Below, piece by piece: positions 1 through 6,511 of a DNA stretch of 6,511 nucleotides. The stretch's first letter is position 1; each line of letters begins with the position of its first letter. The position numbers were made by a program, and so were the translations under genes. Source of the DNA: an uncultured Cytophagaceae bacterium (GTDB taxonomy: Bacteria; Bacteroidota; Bacteroidia; Cytophagales; Spirosomataceae); contig CALLKB010000202.1 of the NCBI GenBank assembly GCA_938008575.1, positions 1 to 6,511 of the forward strand, read 5' to 3'. The notes under the pieces are model-generated. The model had not been told where the DNA came from. It saw only the letters and a program-made list of their open reading frames with translations, and searched no databases.

Positions 1-389
1 TGCCTGTTTTTTATACGCGAGTGACCTATGGAAATCCAATAGGTCCTGATACGTCTGCGATCAAAAAATGGCACCTCGTGGCAGGAATTGCCGATCCGAT
101 GCCTTTTTTCAAACAGGCCAAAAGTTTAGGCGATATCATTAATCAGGAGTCTTACGCAGATCATTATGCCTTTCAAATGGCTGATTTTCAGTATTGGGAA
201 TATATCGCGAAGCAATGTCAAGACGATACGGGCATCTTGACGACACATAAAGATTTTATGCGTTTTCAAGAACATTTGGCAGATTATCCACATTTGGCAG
301 CACACTTATATTACCTACCCATGCAAATGGAATTTGTGTCGAAAGAAGCGGAATTTTGGACTTGGTTAAAGCAAAGCCTTAAGCGCTAA
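1..389 (+). CDS. lpxK: Tetraacyldisaccharide 4'-kinase (LpxK), C-terminal fragment, cut by the left window edge
   Basis: LpxK phosphorylates the 4' position of the tetraacyldisaccharide 1-phosphate precursor of lipid A at the inner face of the cytoplasmic membrane. The reading frame (codons from position 3) is open to the window start, so the GTG at 21 is not the true start; 128 residues are visible out of the roughly 330-360 usual for the family. Family landmarks in order are an early VTYG, then AGIADPMPF (the usual 'GIANP.pF' segment), YADHYAF (usual 'fpDHH.f'), ILTTHKDFMRF (usual 'ivTTEKDa.Rl') and a closing LYYLPMQMEFV. The substitutions DHY for DHH and THKD for TEKD are deviations judged from memory of the family. 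The P-loop and N-terminal membrane anchor would lie upstream of the window. The TAA stop is 30 nt before the next ATG. Identification rests on motif order, not on an alignment. Confidence 0.82.
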   Translation, partial: PVFYTRVTYGNPIGPDTSAIKKWHLVAGIADPMPFFKQAKSLGDIINQESYADHYAFQMADFQYWEYIAKQCQDDTGILTTHKDFMRFQEHLADYPHLAAHLYYLPMQMEFVSKEAEFWTWLKQSLKR

Positions 390-401
390 ACATTATTTAA
401 T

Positions 402-409
402 TACCTTTG
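402..409 (+). promoter_or_regulatory. Bacteroidota -7 promoter element (TACCTTTG) before the porin gene
   Basis: The octamer TACCTTTG matches the TAnnTTTG consensus bound by the Bacteroidota primary sigma factor. It lies in the 30-nt gap after lpxK and only 10 nt before the ATG at 420. I find no clear TTG/TTTG at the usual spacing upstream (about 375-383), so the -33 half is weak or absent. If it is functional, transcription would start at about 413-416, essentially at the start codon. Confidence 0.5.
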
Positions 410-419
410 CGCTGTGAAA

Positions 420-2384
420 ATGCGGTCGATTTACCCTCTTATTGTTTTTCTGTTGCTAGCCTTGCAGGGGTTTAGTCAAATTACCAATGGGCAAATGGGT
501 GCTTATGATCCTGCCAATGCCGGTTTCCCGGATCCGAAAACACAGAAGCAAGGTGGCCAACAAACATCTAATAAATCGGGCAGGGCTGCCTTGGATGATT
601 CGACCAAACAAATCTATGGCCCGCAAACCGTGCATTATTTCTTGGAATCTGATGCTGTAAATAGTGAAGTGGTTCAACGCCGCATTGATACAACGTTGAC
701 GCTATTACATCGCTATTTATATCAAGAACGGGATGGTTTTTTATCCACGAATTTAGGGAATCAAGGAACAGCTTATCGGGATATTTTTACCAAAGCACCT
801 AAGGTAATTGGTACGCAAATGGGCTATAACGCCTATGTTCCTTATGCTTTCCAGGCAGATCAAATCCGTTATTATCAAACCAAATCGCCGTTTTCTGAAG
901 TTACCTACAATTTGGGAGCTGGAGGGCAGACCAATCTCAATTTTGCCTTTGCTCGAAATGTGGATTCCTTGTGGAATGTAGGGGTTGAAATCCAACGATT
1001 GGTTGCTGATAAGAATTTAACAGATGCCGCGTTTAAATCGGGTGATCAAAGTTTAACCGGCCAGTGGGGCGTTTTATTGCATACCAATTTTACTTCTCGG
1101 AATAAGCGGTATCGCTTATTGGGTCACATCAATTATTTTGACCAAGGCACAAATGACCAAGGGGGAATTAAGTTAACGACGGGTCAAACACCTGCCGCCG
1201 CATTGAAATACATTGATAACACAGCTTTATTGACAGAATCAAAAACGCAGTCCAACGACCAGTTTCTGAAATTGCACCTTTACCATGAGTTCATTGGATT
1301 TAAAGGTTTGCAATTATTTCAACGTTTAGATGTGGAAACGCGGAAGGTGAAATACAGGGATTTGGCTTTTCAGACGAATTTAGCTTCTGGGTTTTATCCT
1401 CGAACTTATATCAATTACATTCAAGCGCCAGCGAGTGATTCGCTTTACAATGAAAATCAATGGCGCTCATATAGCCACCAAACGGGTATTAAGGGGATTT
1501 ACCGCCAGTTTACCTACCGGGCCCATGTCAAACAGCGCTATTGGTCGGTCTATAATCCCTTAAACACGACGACCTTAGATAAATTAGAAAATTATGTGTG
1601 TTTGTGGTTACGCCAACAAGTAGGTAAAAACCTTGATTTTCAGGCAGAAGGGGAGTATTTAATTGGGTCAGATTATTTGATGAAGGCTTCGTTGAGTTCG
1701 CCATGGTTTTGGGCAAATTACCAACGAACTTCCGTGAGTCCTACATTGGTAAATCAATGGATGTATAATACATCGTATCGTTGGAAGAATGATTTTGCCA
1801 ACATTGAGTTCGATCAATTGGCCGGGGGGATTGAGGTTAATACAAAGCATTTTTATTTGAAGCCATCGGTGACTATTCAGCGCATTGGTTCTTGGGTGTA
1901 TTATGATAGTCTTGCGACGGCAACACAAGCTCGCGAAGCCATTGCCGTTTTTCGTACATCACTTGCTTTGGGGGGTAATTTTGGTCGCTTCGAATGGCAA
2001 TCGAATGTACACGCAAATACGCAAACGGGGCCTAATGTCATGCGTATGCCGAATTTAGTCGCAAATGCGAATTTAGCCTTGAATGTTCAATACAAGAAAT
2101 TGCTTTATATGCAGTTTGGGATTGATGTGATAGGGCAGTCGGCGTATTATGGAGATACGTACCAACCGGCCATACAACAATATCACCTACAAAATCGCTA
2201 TGAATTACCGGCCTTTGTGCAGGTTGATCCTTATGTTTCTTTGCGAATTAATCGGGTTCGTTTGTTCTTCAAAATGGCGAATGCGACGCAAGGATTATTG
2301 ACCGATAATTATTATTCGGCATATCTGTATCCTGCTATGAGCAGAGGCTTTGCTTATGGGGTAAAGTGGCTTTTATTTGATTAA
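420..2384 (+). CDS. Putative outer-membrane porin of the Porin_10 type (beta-barrel)
   Basis: This is a predicted outer-membrane beta-barrel of 654 residues with unknown cargo. Residues 1-20 form a Sec signal peptide: R2, a hydrophobic run IYPLIVFLLLAL, then QGFSQ, with likely cleavage before Q. A Gly/Gln/Asn-rich linker follows to about residue 58. The family signature then begins with IYGPQTVHYF and continues with YYQTKSPFSEVTY and an NVDSLWNVG segment (usual 'tqN..p.WN.G'). The rest alternates polar and aromatic residues, as in transmembrane strands. The C-terminus keeps the typical ending: FVQVDPYVSLRI, RLFFKMANATQGL, an NYYSAYLYP stretch and a final YGVKWLLFD. ATG 420 was chosen; an in-frame GTG at 414 adds two residues. 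The next Met codon (495) would remove the signal peptide, so the start must be 414 or 420. The gene follows lpxK and precedes a dehydrogenase pair, but nothing shows a functional tie to either. Confidence 0.88.
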   Translation: MRSIYPLIVFLLLALQGFSQITNGQMGAYDPANAGFPDPKTQKQGGQQTSNKSGRAALDDSTKQIYGPQTVHYFLESDAVNSEVVQRRIDTTLTLLHRYLYQERDGFLSTNLGNQGTAYRDIFTKAPKVIGTQMGYNAYVPYAFQADQIRYYQTKSPFSEVTYNLGAGGQTNLNFAFARNVDSLWNVGVEIQRLVADKNLTDAAFKSGDQSLTGQWGVLLHTNFTSRNKRYRLLGHINYFDQGTNDQGGIKLTTGQTPAAALKYIDNTALLTESKTQSNDQFLKLHLYHEFIGFKGLQLFQRLDVETRKVKYRDLAFQTNLASGFYPRTYINYIQAPASDSLYNENQWRSYSHQTGIKGIYRQFTYRAHVKQRYWSVYNPLNTTTLDKLENYVCLWLRQQVGKNLDFQAEGEYLIGSDYLMKASLSSPWFWANYQRTSVSPTLVNQWMYNTSYRWKNDFANIEFDQLAGGIEVNTKHFYLKPSVTIQRIGSWVYYDSLATATQAREAIAVFRTSLALGGNFGRFEWQSNVHANTQTGPNVMRMPNLVANANLALNVQYKKLLYMQFGIDVIGQSAYYGDTYQPAIQQYHLQNRYELPAFVQVDPYVSLRINRVRLFFKMANATQGLLTDNYYSAYLYPAMSRGFAYGVKWLLFD

Positions 2385-2386
2385 TT

Positions 2387-2423
2387 TTTGATAAGTTTGT
2401 AGGGTATTCAAAAACCTATCAAA
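2387..2423. repeat. Short inverted repeat in the porin-dehydrogenase gap
   Basis: TTTGATA at 2387-2393 is mirrored exactly by TATCAAA at 2417-2423, with 23 nt between. An alternative, tighter fold pairs GTTTGTAGG (2395-2403) with CCTATCAAAC (2415-2424), with one bulged base and an 11-nt loop. The repeat overlaps the -7-like element and ends 1-2 nt before the start codon at 2425. It could be an operator, an RNA hairpin at the start site, or chance in AT-rich DNA. The tight hairpin is not followed by a U-run, so it does not look like a normal terminator for the porin gene. Confidence 0.35.
2392..2399 (+). promoter_or_regulatory. Bacteroidota -7 promoter-like element (TAAGTTTG) before the dehydrogenase genes
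   Basis: TAAGTTTG fits the TAnnTTTG consensus and sits 25 nt before the ATG at 2425, in the 40-nt gap after the porin stop. The predicted transcription start would be about 2403-2406, giving a leader of roughly 20 nt. I see no good TTG at -33 spacing: a TTTG at 2376-2379 is only 12 nt away, too close. The match is short and AT-rich, so it may occur by chance. Confidence 0.42.
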
Positions 2424-2424
2424 C

Positions 2425-2931
2425 ATGAAAATGTCGAGTCGCCGTGCATGGTTAAAAGGGATGACATTAGCCGCCCTGGGAACCGTTGCCTATTATGATT
2501 TGTCGGCCAAATCCAAACCCATTTCACTTTCATTAAGTCTTGCAGAGGAAGATGTTCTCAATCGCTGGATTGGTGGCATTATCCCTGAATCTTCGGTTCC
2601 AGGAGCTGTCAGTTTAGGCGTTCCTACGTTCGTTAAAACGATGTTGAAAGATTGTTATGAGCCCAAAGCTCAGCAAACTTTTCGTGCAGTTTTGGGTCAA
2701 ATTCCAAGTTTATACAAAGGAGATTGGTCGCAAGCGAGTGGTCCTGCATTGGAAGCGTTCTTGTTTGAATTAGAACAAGGAAAACATGGTGTCGATGCGC
2801 AAAAAGCAATGTCGACCTTGAAGGGTTTGACAATTCAAGGCTATGTGACGACTGAATATGTCATGATAAATCATTTAAATTATCAGATGGCGCCCGGATT
2901 TTGGAATCCTTGCGTGCCGGTTAACAAATAA
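2425..2931 (+). CDS. Gluconate 2-dehydrogenase subunit 3 family protein (Tat-exported small subunit)
   Basis: This is a 168-residue small subunit of a membrane-associated or periplasmic FAD dehydrogenase. In characterised relatives (gluconate, fructose and FAD-glucose dehydrogenases) it has no catalytic site; it helps the GMC subunit mature and carries it through the Tat pore. The N-terminus shows a twin-arginine signal: S5-R6-R7-A8-W9-L10-K11 (consensus SRRxFLK, with W for F), followed by GMTLAALGTVAYY. The mature part starts with a LAEEDVLNRWIGGIIPES segment, typical of the family ('l.ai.d.iiP'), and ends with YQMAPGFWNPCVPV (usual 'y.v.PG...gCv'), which includes C163. Length is normal. ATG 2425 is preferred; ATG 2431 would also leave the RR motif intact. 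The stop is 3 nt before the GMC gene, so the two are almost certainly co-transcribed and probably translationally coupled. No cytochrome c subunit is encoded in the window. Confidence 0.87.
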   Translation: MKMSSRRAWLKGMTLAALGTVAYYDLSAKSKPISLSLSLAEEDVLNRWIGGIIPESSVPGAVSLGVPTFVKTMLKDCYEPKAQQTFRAVLGQIPSLYKGDWSQASGPALEAFLFELEQGKHGVDAQKAMSTLKGLTIQGYVTTEYVMINHLNYQMAPGFWNPCVPVNK

Positions 2932-2934
2932 GCG

Positions 2935-4644
2935 ATGGAAATTTTAAAACATGCAGAGAAGCGTACCTATGGTGCGATTGTAATCGGTTCGGGAATAGCA
3001 GGTGGATGGGCTGCCAAAGAATTTTGTGACAAAGGAATTAAAACCTTGGTGCTGGAAAGAGGCCGCAAGGTGACACATAATGAGGATTATCCTACGACGT
3101 TGATGAGTCCATGGGAATTTGAACATCGGGGGCGATTAACCCAAGAAGAAATCGCTGCCAATCCCGTCGTGAGTAAATGCTATGCTTTCCGCGAAGATGC
3201 GAAGCATTTCATGGTTAAGGACGCGGAACATCCTTACGAACAAGATAAACCCTTCGATTGGATTCGGGGCTATCAAGTTGGTGGCAAGTCCTTGCTTTGG
3301 GCGCGCCAAACCCAACGCTGGTCCCAATTGGATTTTGATGGTCCTGCCCGTGATGGTTTCGCGACGCCATGGCCTATTAATTACAAGGACATTGATCCTT
3401 GGTATTCCTACGTCGAACATTTTGCTGGAATTTCAGGAAATAAAGATGGCTTGGATTCTTTGCCAGATGGCGATTTCTTGCCGGCCTATGAATTAACCTG
3501 TGTGGAAAAACATTTCCAAACGGAAATGAAAAAGCATTATAACGACCGACATGTTATTGTGGCGCGTTGTGCACATTTGTCGGAGCCACGTGAAATCCAC
3601 TACCAACAAGGCCGTGGCCGTTGCATGAGTCGGAACTTATGTCAGCGTGGTTGCCCGTATGGAGGTTATTTCAGTTCAAATGCCTCTACTTTGCCTTGGG
3701 CAGCGAAAACGGGTAATATGACTTTGCGTCCAGATTCGATTGTGGAATCCATCATTTATGATGAGCAAAAGGCTCGGGCTATTGGTGTTCGAGTGATCGA
3801 TGCACATACGAATGAAATGGTTGAATATTACGCTAAAGTCATTTTTGTAACAGCCGCAGCTTTGAATACGAATGCTATTTTATTGAATTCGAAATCCCAT
3901 CGTTTCCCGAATGGTTTAGGGAATGATAGCGGAGTATTAGGGAAATACGTGGCCTTTCATAATTACCGGGCCTCGCTTTCTGCGGAATACGAAGGCTATT
4001 TAGATACGAAAACGGAAGGTTCTCGACCTACTTCGGGTTATGTGCCACGTTTCCGTAATTTGTATAAGCAGGAGACGAATTTTTTACGTGGTTATGCGGC
4101 GGGCATGAGCGCGGGAAGAGGAACACATGCCGACCAAAATTCGGTGGGTGAGAGTTTGAAACATTCGCTTTTGAATCCGAAATTGAATACTAATTGGTAT
4201 GCAGGTTCTCACATGATGGGAGAAACCATTCCGAAGGAAAGCAATCAAGTTCGTTTGGACCCCGTGAAAAAAGATGCCCATGGATTGCCAATTATGCATA
4301 TGGATGTTTCTTACGATGACAATGATGATAAAATGGTACAAGATTTTATCGATCAGTTTTCTGAGATGTATCACAAAGCAGGATTTAAGAATATTCGAAC
4401 ACGAGATACGAAACAAGCACCAGGATTAGATATCCATGAAATGGGTGGCGTTCGTATGGGGGCTGATCCGAAGAATTCGATGTTGAATAAGTGGAATCAA
4501 TTACACGCGGTGAAAAACGTATTTGTTACTGATGGGGCTTGTATGACTTCAACATCAACGCAAAATCCGTCATTGACTTATATGGCTTTGACGGCGCGTG
4601 CGGTGGATTATGCCGTGAAAGAAATGAAAAAGGGGAATTTATAG
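2935..4644 (+). CDS. GMC-family FAD oxidoreductase, catalytic subunit of a periplasmic sugar/polyol dehydrogenase
   Basis: This is a 569-residue flavoprotein of the glucose-methanol-choline family, of the type that pairs with gluconate dehydrogenase subunit 3. It should oxidise a sugar, sugar acid or polyol hydroxyl and pass electrons to a carrier rather than to O2. The ADP-binding fold is at the N-terminus (G18-x-G20-x-x-G23 in VIGSGIAGGWAAKEF, acidic end at about E41). VGGKSLLWARQTQRW (115-129) is the FAD/substrate segment, and PWPINYKDIDPWYSYVE (145-161) is also family-typical. C230-x5-C236-x3-C240-P resembles the [3Fe-4S] motif of Burkholderia FAD-glucose dehydrogenase. VIFVTAAALNTNAILLNS (302-319) matches the second GMC signature. 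The C-terminal domain has H501 in HEMGGVRMG, D533-G534 and N544 in QNPSLT; H501 and N544 are the expected catalytic pair. There is no signal peptide, so export with the upstream Tat subunit is inferred. The substrate cannot be read from the sequence: gluconate, glucose, or a glycoside 3-position are all possible. Confidence 0.9.
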   Translation: MEILKHAEKRTYGAIVIGSGIAGGWAAKEFCDKGIKTLVLERGRKVTHNEDYPTTLMSPWEFEHRGRLTQEEIAANPVVSKCYAFREDAKHFMVKDAEHPYEQDKPFDWIRGYQVGGKSLLWARQTQRWSQLDFDGPARDGFATPWPINYKDIDPWYSYVEHFAGISGNKDGLDSLPDGDFLPAYELTCVEKHFQTEMKKHYNDRHVIVARCAHLSEPREIHYQQGRGRCMSRNLCQRGCPYGGYFSSNASTLPWAAKTGNMTLRPDSIVESIIYDEQKARAIGVRVIDAHTNEMVEYYAKVIFVTAAALNTNAILLNSKSHRFPNGLGNDSGVLGKYVAFHNYRASLSAEYEGYLDTKTEGSRPTSGYVPRFRNLYKQETNFLRGYAAGMSAGRGTHADQNSVGESLKHSLLNPKLNTNWYAGSHMMGETIPKESNQVRLDPVKKDAHGLPIMHMDVSYDDNDDKMVQDFIDQFSEMYHKAGFKNIRTRDTKQAPGLDIHEMGGVRMGADPKNSMLNKWNQLHAVKNVFVTDGACMTSTSTQNPSLTYMALTARAVDYAVKEMKKGNL

Positions 4645-4647
4645 GTA

Positions 4648-6511
4648 ATGAAGACATTTTTAAGGAAGACGGCCGAGCATTTGTGGGCACAACATAGCAT
4701 TGAAGAAATGCAGGAGATTGCGGTGGTAATGCCCTCACAGCGTGGTGTACTTTACCTTAAAAAAGAATTAGCCTATTTAAGTGATCGGCCGTTTTTAGCG
4801 CCCGACTTCATGACTATTGAGGAATTTGCCCTCAAAATGACGGATTCGACCCTCATTGATCCCATTGAATTATTGTTTGAAGCCTATCATTGCTTTAAAG
4901 AAGTAGATCCTTTGGTCGATTTCGACCGATTTATGGGCTGGGGGCAGATGATGTTGAAGGATTTTGATACACTGGACATGTATTTGGTCGAGCCTTATCA
5001 GATCTTTTCCTTTCTATCTGAAGTGAAGTCTTTGGAGCGTTGGGGCGCAGAATATGGTGAGGCGGATACTGGGAAATATATTACCCAACATACCAAGGCC
5101 TATTTCAAATTGTATGACCATTTATTAGAAGTTTATGGCCGTTTGCAAGCTCGACTAAAAGACCGAGGATTAGCTTATCGAGGCATGGCCTATCGAGATT
5201 TAGCAGCTCGATTAGCCGCAAATGGAACTACAGCGAAGCAATACAAAAAAATCTATTTTGTGGGCTTTAATGCCTTGTCCAAAGGGGAGGAGGAGATTAT
5301 TCGTGCCCTTTTGAAACAAGATGTTGCTGAAACACTTTGGGATGCGGATGAATATTATGTGAAGAATTCATTTCACCGAGCGGGTAATTGGCTTCGTAAT
5401 TATGTTGATGCGGGATCGAATAAGTATTTAGCAAAATCTAATTTCCAATGGATGGAGCAGCATTTTGCAAAAGATGCGAAAGAAGTCGAAGTTTTAGGCG
5501 TTGCTAATCCCAGTGCGCAGGTTTTTGTGGCGATGGAATTGATTCGACAATGGCAGTCGGAATATGGTGCGGAGGAACAAGTGGCTTTGGTGTTAGGAGA
5601 TGAAAGTCTTTTGGATCAGGTATTATTGTTTGTGGGGGAATTTAAGGATCGATTGAATATTACGATGGGTTATTCATTGAAGAAAACACCCGTATTTTCA
5701 TTCATTACCTTATTGGGTGAAATTCATAAACGTTCAGATGCGTCGCGTATTCCTGTGAGTCAATTTCGCAATTTGATGCAACATGCTTTCATGCAATATT
5801 ACATCGACGGGCGTTCGAAAAAGGCATCTAAAGACTTAAATCGTGCTTGGCAGGCCTTGGCTGGTCAACATGATTTATATGTTTCCATGGAGGCTATTCG
5901 TGCATTGGAATCGCTCCCAGCTTTAAAATCCTTGTTATCAGGAACGAGTTTCCCGGAAATTTTAAGTCTAACGTCCGAAGCCTTTGAACAAATATTAAAG
6001 GAAATGCCCAAACAAGATTGGGGTGCAGATGCGCAGGCTTTGGTGCAGGCTCGTCGGGTGATTGATAATTTATCTGATGTCATTCATTTAGTGGATGAGG
6101 TCTCGATCAAGATTGGTTTTAAGTTGTTGTTGAATTTAGTCCAACAGCAGAAATTGACCTTTGAGGTAGCCGAACAGAAGAATCGGACCTTACATGTGAT
6201 GGGACTTTTGGAGACGCGGACTTTGGATTTTGATCGGGTGATTGTATTGTCTTTGAATGAGGGGAGTTTGCCAGGTACTCGGAAACGGGAAAGTCTGATT
6301 CCGATGGACATTGCGCAGATGAATACCTTTGATTTGCCTACGTTTACCCAAGCGGATGCGGTGACATCATACCACTTTCATCGATTATTACAAAGGCCAA
6401 AACAGATCGAATTGATCTATGTTCAACCCTCGGAAAAATCGAGCGTTAAGGAAATGAGTCGGTTTATCAAGCAATTGCGTTTGGATTGGGTGAAACAAAA
6501 TCCTGCTTTAA
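4648..6511 (+). CDS. AddB-like PD-(D/E)XK nuclease-family protein, N-terminal 621 codons, cut by the right window edge
   Basis: The frame from ATG 4648 stays open to the last base, giving 621 full codons of a protein that in Bacteroidota usually runs to about 900-1000 residues. The family is the AddB/RecB-like partner in double-strand-break processing, acting on DNA in the cytoplasm. The N-terminus (FLRKTAEHLW, then VVMPSQRGVLYLKKEL at 26-41) matches the usual start of this family ('vvfPnrRa.lflk..l'). FMTIEEFALKM follows, and then FDRFMGWGQMMLKDFDTLDMYLV (about 92-114), a well-conserved block. IYFVGFNALSKGEEEII (about 203-219) and HVMGLLETRTLDFDRVIVLSLNEGSLPG (516-543, with N537-E538-G539) correspond to the AddB 'GllE.R.LdFd.Vi.l..NEg.lP' motif. 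No GxxGxGKT/S P-loop is visible, so the helicase part appears degenerate. The C-terminal nuclease domain lies beyond the window. It starts 3 nt after the GMC stop, with only an imperfect purine run (AGGGGAA, 4631-4637) upstream. Confidence 0.83.
   Translation, partial: MKTFLRKTAEHLWAQHSIEEMQEIAVVMPSQRGVLYLKKELAYLSDRPFLAPDFMTIEEFALKMTDSTLIDPIELLFEAYHCFKEVDPLVDFDRFMGWGQMMLKDFDTLDMYLVEPYQIFSFLSEVKSLERWGAEYGEADTGKYITQHTKAYFKLYDHLLEVYGRLQARLKDRGLAYRGMAYRDLAARLAANGTTAKQYKKIYFVGFNALSKGEEEIIRALLKQDVAETLWDADEYYVKNSFHRAGNWLRNYVDAGSNKYLAKSNFQWMEQHFAKDAKEVEVLGVANPSAQVFVAMELIRQWQSEYGAEEQVALVLGDESLLDQVLLFVGEFKDRLNITMGYSLKKTPVFSFITLLGEIHKRSDASRIPVSQFRNLMQHAFMQYYIDGRSKKASKDLNRAWQALAGQHDLYVSMEAIRALESLPALKSLLSGTSFPEILSLTSEAFEQILKEMPKQDWGADAQALVQARRVIDNLSDVIHLVDEVSIKIGFKLLLNLVQQQKLTFEVAEQKNRTLHVMGLLETRTLDFDRVIVLSLNEGSLPGTRKRESLIPMDIAQMNTFDLPTFTQADAVTSYHFHRLLQRPKQIELIYVQPSEKSSVKEMSRFIKQLRLDWVKQNPAL

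Noticed and set aside
273..300. Direct repeat CATTTGGCAG (273-282 and 291-300)
   Set aside because: Only two copies inside a coding region, encoding HLA-type residues in a helix; no sign of a mobile or regulatory repeat.
21..389. A separate small gene of 122 residues starting at GTG 21
   Set aside because: The same frame is open to the left window edge and the first codons continue family-like sequence, so this is the tail of a longer gene (lpxK), not a small protein.
2385..2424. Rho-independent terminator after the porin gene
   Set aside because: The T-run (2385-2389) precedes the potential stem rather than following it, and the stem is AT-rich with a bulge or a long loop.
3182..3496. Overlapping + strand open frame of 104 codons inside the GMC gene
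   Set aside because: It lies entirely within the well-conserved dehydrogenase gene in another frame and shows no recognisable motif; it is a shadow.
4084..4416. Minus-strand open frame of 110 codons opposite the GMC gene
   Set aside because: It is antisense to the conserved C-terminal GMC domain, with no start context and no family resemblance.
4631..4637. Shine-Dalgarno site AGGGGAA for the AddB-like gene
   Set aside because: It lies within the end of the GMC coding sequence, 10 nt from the ATG, in a phylum that makes little use of such sites; not strong enough to list as a feature.
5865..6311. Two adjacent minus-strand open frames (5865-6083 and 6084-6311)
   Set aside because: Both are opposite the AddB-like gene, whose frame is continuous and contains family motifs; the minus-strand translations look compositionally random.

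Overview
The window is ordinary chromosomal DNA of a Bacteroidota bacterium, probably from the Cytophagales or a close relative (this placement is inference). Three things point there. There is a Porin_10-type outer-membrane beta-barrel whose signal peptide ends in S|Q. There is a Bacteroidota-style AddB-like PD-(D/E)XK nuclease-family protein without a visible P-loop. Short gaps before genes carry TAnnTTTG, the -7 promoter element of this phylum, and starts generally lack good Shine-Dalgarno sequences. All five genes lie on the + strand and fill almost the whole window; the longest gap between genes is about 40 bp. I see no RNA genes, mobile elements, CRISPR arrays or phage genes.

Layout: (1) positions 1-389 hold the C-terminal third of a protein that reads as LpxK, the lipid A 4'-kinase, cut by the left edge. 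(2) 420-2384 encodes a secreted outer-membrane beta-barrel of the 'putative porin' family, with a TACCTTTG element only 10 bp before its start codon. (3) 2425-2931 encodes a small Tat-exported subunit of the gluconate 2-dehydrogenase subunit 3 family. (4) 2935-4644 encodes its partner, a GMC-family FAD oxidoreductase with a C-x5-C-x3-C motif. (5) 4648 to the right edge is the first 621 codons of an AddB-like nuclease/helicase-family protein, cut by the window end.

Genes 3 and 4 should form a periplasmic sugar or polyol dehydrogenase. The catalytic subunit has no signal of its own and is presumably carried out of the cell by the Tat signal of the small subunit. Genes 3, 4 and 5 are separated by only 3 nt each, so they are probably co-transcribed, although gene 5 belongs to DNA repair and has no obvious link to sugar oxidation. 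Genes 1 and 2 both concern the outer membrane, but the promoter-like element between them suggests that gene 2 can be transcribed on its own.

I found no convincing undescribed system. The most informative details are the cysteine pattern of the dehydrogenase pair, the near-leaderless start of the porin gene, and an inverted repeat that overlaps the promoter-like element ahead of the dehydrogenase genes.
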